NCBI GenBank assembly: GCA_002498525.1
Contig: DAHR01000015.1
Coordinates: 6,165 to 43,959 of the forward strand
Direction of reading: 5' to 3'
Source of the DNA: Euryarchaeota archaeon UBA58
Lineage (GTDB): Archaea > Thermoplasmatota > Poseidoniia > Poseidoniales > Thalassarchaeaceae
Length of the DNA: 37,795 nucleotides
Shown one piece after another: positions 32,077 to 37,795 of this stretch. Under the pieces are notes generated by a model that searched no databases, was not told where the DNA came from, and saw only the letters and a list, made by a program, of their open reading frames with translations. Each line of letters starts with the position of its first letter. Position 1 is the first letter of the stretch. A program made the position numbers and the translations under genes.

Positions 32077-32535
32077 ATGGTATCCGTAGGCGATGCAGCC
32101 CCCGACTTCGAATTGATGGCGAATGACAAGACGATGGTTCGACTCTCCGACTCCATCGGCAATCGAGTCATCCTCGCATTCTTCCCAGCGGCTTTCACCG
32201 GCGTCTGCAGTAAGGAGATGTGCACTTTCACCGATTCGTTGGCACGCCTCGGGAGTGCCGAAGCCGAGATCTTCGGCATCTCGGTCGATGGCATCTTCGC
32301 CAACGCAGCATTCGCCGACGCGAATGAAATCGGCTTTCCTCTCCTATCGGACACCAACCGCCACGCCACAGACGCTTACGGTATCGGCATCCCCTTCGTG
32401 ATGCCCGATTACATCGCCTCCCAGCGGGCGGTTTTCGTCGTCGAGAAGGACGGGCGCATCGGCTATTCATGGGTGGCTGACAGTCCAGGCGAGGAACCCG
32501 ACTACGACGCGGTCCTCGCCTACTGCGAATCTTGA
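32077..32535 (+). CDS. Peroxiredoxin (BCP/PrxQ-like)
   Basis: This 152-residue thiol peroxidase carries the catalytic motif FFPAAFTGVCSKEMCTF. The peroxidatic cysteine follows PxxxTxxC, and a second cysteine five residues later is the resolving residue of the PrxQ/BCP subgroup. The thioredoxin fold continues through IFGISVDGIFANAAFADAN, FPLLSD and FVVEKDGRIGYSW. It reduces hydrogen peroxide or organic peroxides in the cytoplasm. The start follows argS by about 40 bases, so it is probably co-transcribed with it. A T-tract lies shortly after the stop. Confidence 0.92.
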   Translation: MVSVGDAAPDFELMANDKTMVRLSDSIGNRVILAFFPAAFTGVCSKEMCTFTDSLARLGSAEAEIFGISVDGIFANAAFADANEIGFPLLSDTNRHATDAYGIGIPFVMPDYIASQRAVFVVEKDGRIGYSWVADSPGEEPDYDAVLAYCES

Positions 32536-32541
32536 GTCAAC

Positions 32542-32548
32542 TTTTTTT
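32542..32548 (+). terminator. T-tract terminator after the peroxiredoxin gene
   Basis: Seven T residues lie six bases after the peroxiredoxin stop codon. Archaeal transcription ends readily at such U-tracts without a stem, so this is a good candidate for the end of the aRF1-argS-peroxiredoxin transcript. About 160 bases of non-coding DNA follow before the convergent peptidase gene. Confidence 0.5.
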
Positions 32549-32692
32549 GCAGTTAGAATTGTGAGTTTTCTTCACCTTCTCTTTGAAGGGATATAATCGA
32601 AAGAGGCGGCTAATGAGGCCTTCACATAATTCGAGTTCCACTCATCTGCTCAGTCAAGCCTCTGAGGCTTCTGGATTATCACTCAGCGTTTG

Positions 32693-32716
32693 CGAAAAAG
32701 CCGCGTCAGCGGCTGC
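32693..32716 (-). terminator. Stem-loop plus T-tract terminator at the end of the M28 peptidase gene
   Basis: On the minus strand the sequence reads AGCCGC-TGAC-GCGGCT followed by TTTTCGC: a perfect six-base GC-rich stem with a four-base loop and a T-tract. The loop contains the TGA stop codon of the peptidase gene (32706-32708), so the hairpin spans the stop. This is the geometry of a bacterial intrinsic terminator; in an archaeon the U-tract alone may suffice. Confidence 0.65.
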
Positions 32717-34328
32717 CCCAGCCCAAGTATCGTACCAGGCTCCCGTAGATGATGCCGGAGACAGCTAGGCTCTCCTCGTTGAAGCGATCCATGCCATCGA
32801 GGTATGTGTGGTATTCTTGCGAGCCGGAGCCGTAACAGACGACGGCTCGACCATAATCGATACCATCTGCTTCCTGTTCATCGATGTTGTAGACGAAGGG
32901 CGCGTGGTCTGAATTGTAGGGCATTTCGGTGCTCGCGAGTTTGTTGATTCTGATTGTATATTTGTCTGCGAGTTCAGGATATTGGGCTTTGAAGACCTTG
33001 GTTATACCTCTGATCATGTCGACATCGGTGGCGTGATTTCCGAAAAGCGTGACTCCAGAATTACGTTCTGCATCGACGTGATTCATGTCAAGATTGATGT
33101 AAATCCGTAGATTTTCATAGAGATTTCGATTATGCTTCGCAACCCATTGCGTGGAGCCGAAGAGACCCTCTTCCTCGCCTCCCCAGGTGCAGAAGTAGAT
33201 CGTATGCGCTGGCTTTCCGAGTTGGCTTTCGATTAGAGCCATTTGACGGGCCATCTCGAGAACCGTTGATGTTCCTGAGGTGTCGTCGACTGCGCCCGGG
33301 CCGTTGTATACCGTATCGTGATGGGCGCCGATGATGACGAGTGAGTCGCTCTTTCCTTGGATTATTCCGCAGGTGACGTAGACCGTCGCCTCGCCGGCGT
33401 TTTCGACATCGGTCATGAATTGAAGTTGCCCATCTCCGTTCATGACCATGTCGATGATAGTCTGGCCTACCGACTTGGAGACCATGATGAAACCGAGTTC
33501 GATGGGAATGTTGGAGATTGCCGAGATGTCGACCGTTTTGAAGTATGGAACACAATCGCCGTCAATCAGGTCGTCGCAGTTCTGACGCTCGTTTATGATG
33601 ATCAGACCAGCGACGTCGTTGTTCGAGGCTCGCTCGAAGAGGACGGTGTTGCTCTCTGTCTCAGGCAGTTGGTGGATGAGAGCGACACTGCTGGCGGCAC
33701 TAGGCCAGTCTGCCGATTCGTTGCCGGTGCCGAGATCGATGAGATCGATGTCATCGACATAGCGGATGAATGCAGAACCGCTGTAGCCTTGCAGGACGAA
33801 ATCCATACGATGGTCGAATTCGAGGATATCACGGTTCAAATCAGCATCCGAGCAGGCGAGGTTCGGGAACGTCTCGCCGATGTCTCCGGGTGTGCAGATC
33901 GAGAGTTCGGGTTCCTCCCCGATGACGAACATCGGCACATCGAACTCCTCGATAGTCGAGGGGATTCCCATCGATGAGAAATTCGATTTTATCCACTCGG
34001 CGGTGGTCCTCTCCTCGACTGTTCCCGACATCCGGCCAGCCCATTCAGGGTGGCCCATGTCGACCAGAGTCTGGGCGAAGTTTCGGGCTTCGCTCGCATT
34101 GAAATCGATGAGTTGGTAATCCGGTTCACCTCGAACCCATTCGATTACATCATCAGCGTAAAGCACGGCGCCACCCATCGAGCCGATTAGCATGATGACG
34201 ACGACGGCCAGTGCCGAGGTCGGTAGAGCCTTGATGCGAGGGATGATTTGACCGATAGAGAATCGTGACGAAGCGTCCTCTTCAACTACTTCCGCATCGA
34301 CGATCTCCGCATCGTTGGACTCGCTCAT
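32706..34328 (-). CDS. M28-family metallopeptidase with N-terminal membrane anchor
   Basis: This 540-residue protein starts with an acidic cytoplasmic stretch and a single membrane segment (about 36-58, SALAVVVIMLIGSMGGAVLY). A PA-type insert (about 150-290, protease-associated) and an M28 aminopeptidase domain (about 310-540) follow. Zinc ligands and catalytic residues are visible: GAHHDTVYNGPGAVDDTSGT (His and bridging Asp), GGEEEGLFGS (catalytic Glu, ligand Glu), INLDM (Asp) and a late EYHTYLD (His). It is probably anchored with the catalytic domain outside the cell, releasing amino acids from peptides. GAGGTG upstream fixes ATG 34328. It ends at a strong hairpin. Confidence 0.9.
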   Translation of the reverse strand: MSESNDAEIVDAEVVEEDASSRFSIGQIIPRIKALPTSALAVVVIMLIGSMGGAVLYADDVIEWVRGEPDYQLIDFNASEARNFAQTLVDMGHPEWAGRMSGTVEERTTAEWIKSNFSSMGIPSTIEEFDVPMFVIGEEPELSICTPGDIGETFPNLACSDADLNRDILEFDHRMDFVLQGYSGSAFIRYVDDIDLIDLGTGNESADWPSAASSVALIHQLPETESNTVLFERASNNDVAGLIIINERQNCDDLIDGDCVPYFKTVDISAISNIPIELGFIMVSKSVGQTIIDMVMNGDGQLQFMTDVENAGEATVYVTCGIIQGKSDSLVIIGAHHDTVYNGPGAVDDTSGTSTVLEMARQMALIESQLGKPAHTIYFCTWGGEEEGLFGSTQWVAKHNRNLYENLRIYINLDMNHVDAERNSGVTLFGNHATDVDMIRGITKVFKAQYPELADKYTIRINKLASTEMPYNSDHAPFVYNIDEQEADGIDYGRAVVCYGSGSQEYHTYLDGMDRFNEESLAVSGIIYGSLVRYLGWGSR

Positions 34329-34405
34329 CCACCACACCTCGCAGCCCTGCCGGCCCACGGACGACTATTGAACCCAACCTGTTGAAGGGTATCTGGTGAT
34401 TCGAT

Positions 34406-34984
34406 TCACTGAGAGCCTACTTCATCGCCGGTCCAGCGTTGCGTGAGGTTCTGCTCGACGTTCAACTGGTCCAGTATCCTCGCGACCACGAAATCGACGA
34501 GGTCCTCTATCGATTCTGGAGCATTGTAGAATCCAGGGCTTGCAGGCAGGATGACGACGCCCCAAGCGGAGAGATCCGCCATCGCCCTGAGGTGGGGCGT
34601 TGAATAAGGCGCCTCACGCGGCACGAGGATGAGTTTGCGACGCTCCTTCATCGCCACCAGAGCACTCCGTGTCGCAAGATTATCGCTGATTCCGGTTGCG
34701 ATCTTGCCAATCGTCGTGCCGCTAGCCGGACAGATCACATAAGCATCGAAGCGGGCGGAACCGGAAGCCGAACGAGCGGCTAGGTTGTCGTTCTCCTCGA
34801 GGGTGACGGCGGGGTCGGAGGCGAGTTCAGCTGGACTGATTCCGCATTCAAGATCGAGATTGATTGCTCCAGCGCCGGTGACGATGAGTCGAATCTGCCA
34901 GCCAGCATCGCACAGAGCCTGAAGCAACCTGACCCCATAACGCGCACCCGAGGCGCCGGTAATGGCGATGACTGCCTCGGGCAT
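34406..34984 (-). CDS. ubiX: UbiX-type flavin prenyltransferase
   Basis: This 192-residue enzyme makes prenylated FMN, the cofactor of UbiD-type decarboxylases. Signature stretches are ITGASGARYGVRLLQAL at the start, CPASGTTIGKIATGISDNL near residue 84, LVPREAPYSTPHLRAM near 119, and LPASPGFYNAPESIEDLVDF near 145. GAGGAGG four bases before the ATG supports the start. In archaea the UbiX/UbiD pair acts in quinone or isoprenoid (mevalonate-variant) pathways; no ubiD gene is in this window. It follows the class V aminotransferase by about 42 bases on the same strand. Confidence 0.93.
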   Translation of the reverse strand: MPEAVIAITGASGARYGVRLLQALCDAGWQIRLIVTGAGAINLDLECGISPAELASDPAVTLEENDNLAARSASGSARFDAYVICPASGTTIGKIATGISDNLATRSALVAMKERRKLILVPREAPYSTPHLRAMADLSAWGVVILPASPGFYNAPESIEDLVDFVVARILDQLNVEQNLTQRWTGDEVGSQ

Positions 34985-35026
34985 GTGTCCTCCTCAGAGC
35001 CTCGATGCTTCAATCATTGCACGCGC

Positions 35027-36220
35027 TCACAAGCTCTCCCTCAGTGCATCGGCGAGGTACTGGTACTCCTCTTCGCCGTTGTACAGCGCCGCGGAGAGCC
35101 TGATGTAACGAGTATTGTGATGTGGCCAAGGCCAGACCGGAATCTGAATTCCGTAGTCATCGAAAAGAGAGATGTGAAGTGGGTCGAGCCGATTGTTCGG
35201 GTCGTTGATTTCCGGGTCGGCAGAGATTTCGACAGCAGCCAAGGAAGCCACCATCGAATCTGGTGTGGGCGGTTCCGCCCCAAGCGCTTCGCACATCAGA
35301 TCGCGTCCGTAGAGAGCGAGGTTTCGATTCCTCTCGAGTATCGCCGGCCATCCTCCATTTACCATGCCGTCGAGATATTTTATCGCATATGGGATGCACA
35401 ACCAAGGTGAGGGATCCTGCGTTCCGGGCCAGTCGAATTCGAAACGGAATTTCTCCTGGGTGGGTAGGTCTGCAGAATAGCCATGGCTGATGCTGATCGG
35501 CTTGATTTCGGCCTTCTTGTCTTCTCGAATATGCAGGTAGGCCGAGCCTTTTGGCGTGCACAACCATTTGTGGCAATTGCCAGCGACATACGCTGCATCG
35601 AGGCTGCTGAGGTCGAGTGGGACGATTCCGGCGCCGTGGGCTGCATCGAGCAGCACATCGACACCTCGGCTTTGCAATTCGTTGACCAGCACCTCGTAAG
35701 GCAGGCGCATCCCAGTCGGGCTGGTCACCGTGTCGATCAGCGCCAGTTTCGTCCGACTGGTGACTGCTTGGAGAATCAATTCGACGACTTGGTCTTCGTC
35801 TTCGAGCCGGAACGGTATTTCGACAACGACGATCTTCGCACCCCATCGTCGAGCGACATGATCGATTGCGTTCCAACAAGCTTGGTAGGAATGGTCGGGG
35901 ACGATGATCTCGTCTCCCGGCTCGAACTGCAGACTTCGCAAGACAGCGTTGACTCCACCAGTAGCATTGTTCTGGAATGTCATACCGTCAGGATCTGCAT
36001 TGAGAAATTCAGAAATCGAGTCGAGCGCCTCCTGCCACAGAGGCACACACTCGTGCTCGAAGAAGCGAACCGGTTCACTCTCCAAGCGTTTCCGCAACTC
36101 GGTCTGGTACTCCAGGACGGCTGTCGGGCAGGCACCAAAGGAGCCGTGATTGAGGAATGTGATTTCAGGGTCAAGGCCCCAATGATCGGCGTACTCGCTT
36201 TTTGCAGGCCGACCACCCAT
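35027..36220 (-). CDS. Class V aminotransferase (isopenicillin N epimerase-like)
   Basis: This 397-residue pyridoxal-phosphate enzyme is of the class V fold: FLNHGSFGACPTAVLEYQ at the start, NNATGGVNAVLRSL near residue 78, DAAHGAGIVPLDL (cofactor Asp) near 192, and GNCHKWLCTPKGSAYL with the Schiff-base lysine near 217. The closest named relatives are isopenicillin N epimerases and cysteine desulfurase/kynureninase-like proteins; the substrate cannot be assigned. ATG 36220 overlaps the GNAT stop as TGATG, so the two are translationally coupled. Confidence 0.88.
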   Translation of the reverse strand: MGGRPAKSEYADHWGLDPEITFLNHGSFGACPTAVLEYQTELRKRLESEPVRFFEHECVPLWQEALDSISEFLNADPDGMTFQNNATGGVNAVLRSLQFEPGDEIIVPDHSYQACWNAIDHVARRWGAKIVVVEIPFRLEDEDQVVELILQAVTSRTKLALIDTVTSPTGMRLPYEVLVNELQSRGVDVLLDAAHGAGIVPLDLSSLDAAYVAGNCHKWLCTPKGSAYLHIREDKKAEIKPISISHGYSADLPTQEKFRFEFDWPGTQDPSPWLCIPYAIKYLDGMVNGGWPAILERNRNLALYGRDLMCEALGAEPPTPDSMVASLAAVEISADPEINDPNNRLDPLHISLFDDYGIQIPVWPWPHHNTRYIRLSAALYNGEEEYQYLADALRESL

Positions 36221-36642
36221 CAAACGTCCCTCGAGTAAACAGATAGGTCGTTTCGCTCGACGCAATCAACACCGGTCCAGAAGCCGCGAGCCAATTCATT
36301 GTCAGAGAAGGCAACGACATTGATTCTGACAATGTCATCGGCCGCGAGCGCTGCCATCGAAGCGTCGAACATCAATTCAGCGATGCCGTAGCGACGGTAA
36401 TCAGGATTCACGGCGAGATGGTGGAAATAGCCGCGCCGACCATCGTGTCCACACAATACCGAGCCAATCAGTTTCGAGCCGCTGATAGCGACGAAACTCA
36501 TCCCTGGGTTGCGCTCGAGGAAGACCAGAATTCTCTCATCGGTCTCATTGTCACGAACGCCGATGCCTTCGGTAAACTCCCACAGTGCACGTACGTCATC
36601 GAGATGTTGCGGTTTGAAAACGATGATTTCAACACTGGTCAT
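36220..36642 (-). CDS. GNAT-family N-acetyltransferase
   Basis: This 140-residue protein has the GNAT fold with the acetyl-CoA-binding loop HHLAVNPDYRRYGIAELM (R-x-x-G-x-A pattern), preceded by SKLIGSVLCGHDGRRGYF. The sequence VVAFSDNELARGFWTGVDCV near the end matches the last part of the fold. It may acetylate a small molecule or a protein N terminus; the substrate is unknown. ATG 36642 overlaps the lipB stop as ATGA, and its own stop overlaps the aminotransferase start, so it sits inside a tightly coupled operon. Confidence 0.88.
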   Translation of the reverse strand: MTSVEIIVFKPQHLDDVRALWEFTEGIGVRDNETDERILVFLERNPGMSFVAISGSKLIGSVLCGHDGRRGYFHHLAVNPDYRRYGIAELMFDASMAALAADDIVRINVVAFSDNELARGFWTGVDCVERNDLSVYSRDV

Positions 36643-37313
36643 ACCAGCAACACCGGAGTCCATTCAATTGGTTCTGAGGGAGTTCTGTCGAGGAATTCTT
36701 CACAGGTCGCGAACAGGGCTTCTTCGAGTCGTTGACGGTCTATCGGCCGGCCACTGAGATCGTGGCCATAGCCGAGCCGAGACAGCGAAGTTGTCGAACC
36801 AACATCGAGCCCGCAGCAGGGCAGGTCCTCGATTCTCGTACCCGGAATATCGTAATTGATAGCGAGCCCATGACGGCTCACCCAGTGCTTGAAAGCGAGT
36901 CCGATCGAGCAGACTTTGTGATTGCCGACCCAGACGCCCATCATCGCTTCGTTGCGCTCGCCAACAACTCCGCAGTCGGCGAATGCGGCCATGACCCAAT
37001 CCTCTATCGAATTGATGATACCGCGAATTGATTGTTCGTCTTGACGCCATTTGATGATTGGATAACCGACCAATTGCCCTGGTCCGTGGTAGGTTATCCC
37101 GCCGCCTCTGTCGACGATTGAAGTTGAGTAACCGCTGACTTCGACACCGTCTCTGATCGCTTTCGGGCCGATGGTGACCACTTCTGGGTGTTCGACGAGG
37201 ATCAGCGTGTCGGGGATTTCGTCGTCGATGCGCTGTTGCTGCATTCGTAACATCGCTTCACTGACGAAGGCGTGGTCCAGAACTCCGGCTTGCAGAATGC
37301 GCAGCTCTCTCAT
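36639..37313 (-). CDS. lipB: Lipoyl(octanoyl) transferase
   Basis: This 224-residue enzyme moves octanoyl groups from carrier protein to the lipoyl domains of 2-oxoacid dehydrogenases. It has LVEHPEVVTIG, the family signature RGGGITYHGPGQLVGYPI, VGNHKVCSIGLAFKHWVSRH (described by its key residues) and the catalytic-cysteine region DLPCCGLDVGSTTSL. GAGGTGA five bases before ATG 37313 marks the start; the longer frame would overlap lpd. It lies next to dihydrolipoyl dehydrogenase, consistent with a lipoylated 2-oxoacid dehydrogenase complex encoded beyond the window. Confidence 0.94.
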   Translation of the reverse strand: MRELRILQAGVLDHAFVSEAMLRMQQQRIDDEIPDTLILVEHPEVVTIGPKAIRDGVEVSGYSTSIVDRGGGITYHGPGQLVGYPIIKWRQDEQSIRGIINSIEDWVMAAFADCGVVGERNEAMMGVWVGNHKVCSIGLAFKHWVSRHGLAINYDIPGTRIEDLPCCGLDVGSTTSLSRLGYGHDLSGRPIDRQRLEEALFATCEEFLDRTPSEPIEWTPVLLV

Positions 37314-37323
37314 TTCAGTCACC

Positions 37324-37794
37324 TCAAGAGGAATGGATCGCATGTCCAAGAGTTTTGAGTGCGGCTTCGTGGAAGGCTTCGGTCATCGTTGGATGGGCGT
37401 GGACCGTGTCGGCGATATCTTCGAGCAGTGCGCCCATTTCGAGTGCGAGAATGAACTCGCTATGGAGTTCGGCGACATGGCTCCCGACCGCTTGTACGCC
37501 GAGGATTACGTGGTCTGATTCGCGCGCTGTGACGCGGATGAATCCCCCAGTCTTCTCGGCTTCGAGGGTCAGGGCGCGACCGTTGGCGGCGAGTGGGAAT
37601 TTGCCGATGATAATCTCCTCGCCGCGCTCTTTCGCCTCATCTGGTGTCAGGCCGACAGAGACGATTTCGGGTTCGGTGAAGACGATCGCTGGAATCGCCA
37701 CCTTGTCGAACTGGCGCTCGTGTCCGGCGAGAATCTCTGCCACCATCTCACCCTGGGCGCTGGCTTTGTGGGCGAGCATCGGCTCGCCCGCGAC
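37324..37794 (-). CDS. lpd: Dihydrolipoyl dehydrogenase, C-terminal part (5' end outside window)
   Basis: The 156 residues in the window are the end of a dihydrolipoyl dehydrogenase, the E3 subunit that reoxidises lipoamide with NAD. VAGEPMLAHKASAQGEMVAE opens the fragment (end of the NAD/FAD region). The dimerisation domain then carries IPAIVFTEPEIVSVG and GVQAVGSHVAELHSEF, and the C terminus has the active-site base region HAHPTMTEAFHEAAL (His-x-x-x-x-Glu). The gene runs off the window edge, so its N-terminal FAD domain and redox cysteines are not seen. It is followed by lipB after about 10 bases. Confidence 0.93.
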   Translation of the reverse strand, partial: VAGEPMLAHKASAQGEMVAEILAGHERQFDKVAIPAIVFTEPEIVSVGLTPDEAKERGEEIIIGKFPLAANGRALTLEAEKTGGFIRVTARESDHVILGVQAVGSHVAELHSEFILALEMGALLEDIADTVHAHPTMTEAFHEAALKTLGHAIHSS

Positions 37795-37795
37795 A

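Noticed and set aside
32583..32768. A 61-codon forward frame downstream of the peroxiredoxin gene
   Set aside because: It is serine- and alanine-rich without any motif and runs into the convergent peptidase gene and its terminator hairpin.
33357..33977. A 206-codon forward frame over the M28 peptidase gene
   Set aside because: It is the antisense shadow of a well-supported gene. Its acidic composition mirrors the codon bias of the true frame.
1..37795. CRISPR arrays, rRNA genes, transposases or integrases
   Set aside because: No regularly spaced repeats, conserved rRNA stretches or recombinase-like proteins were seen on either strand.

Overview
The window is a gene-dense stretch of an archaeal chromosome. 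The information-processing genes are archaeal: peptide release factor aRF1 (NIKS, YxCxxxF and GGQ motifs), aIF2-beta, a class I lysyl-tRNA synthetase, the tRNA methyltransferase Trm56, a Nog1-like GTPase, archaeal UMP kinase and a GfcR/PyrE-like HTH-PRTase. These sit beside bacterial-type genes (LipB, dihydrolipoyl dehydrogenase, BCP-type peroxiredoxin, thiolase, dihydropteroate synthase, carAB). This mix, the moderate GC, and frequent Shine-Dalgarno sites of the form GAGGTGA suggest a planktonic euryarchaeon of the Marine Group II (Poseidoniia) type. That placement is an inference from gene content only.

Layout. 1-3958 (+): two small membrane proteins, an NfeD-like protein and a flotillin (a membrane-microdomain module), then a thiolase. 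4027-4794 (+): two DUF2061 membrane proteins. 4813-11575 (-): a compact sulfur-metabolism operon in the order ArsR repressor, a broken tusA/dsrE gene, rhodanese-metallo-beta-lactamase protein, a fused 4[4Fe-4S]-NrfD subunit, a molybdopterin catalytic subunit and a TauE/SafE exporter. 11732-13747 (-): TraB-family protein and dihydropteroate synthase. 13794-19906 (+): membrane protein, trm56, carA, carB. 19958-23504: FUN14-like protein (+), a dut-gfcR-lysS operon (-), then aIF2-beta (+). 23636-25767 (-): quinone oxidoreductase, 2Fe-2S protein, pterin dehydratase and an unknown protein. 25847-30295: Nog1-like GTPase (+), zinc-ribbon microprotein, membrane protein, DUF2116 protein and UMP kinase (-), aRF1 (+). 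30307-32535 (+): argS and peroxiredoxin. 32706-37794 (-): a long co-directional run of lpd (cut by the window end), lipB, GNAT, class V aminotransferase, ubiX and an M28 peptidase.

The most interesting region is the sulfur operon. Read together, its genes suggest a cytoplasmic pathway: sulfane sulfur carried by rhodanese/TusA/DsrE-type proteins is oxidised by the metallo-beta-lactamase (persulfide dioxygenase-like) domain to sulfite. The sulfite is then either oxidised by a membrane-anchored molybdoenzyme (SoeABC-like, without a Tat signal) or exported by TauE. An ArsR-type repressor with an AT-rich inverted repeat in its promoter probably controls it. The substrate direction is unproven, because polysulfide or thiosulfate reductases share the same architecture. 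The carrier gene is visibly damaged: a TusA N-terminal half runs out of frame into a DsrE-like C-terminal end.

Three intergenic elements (15031, 23511, 27167) share imperfect terminal inverted repeats of the AACCACAGAG type. They look like a dispersed palindromic or MITE-like family. No rRNA, convincing tRNA, CRISPR array, transposase or integrase was seen. No gene-free stretch exceeds 300 bases.
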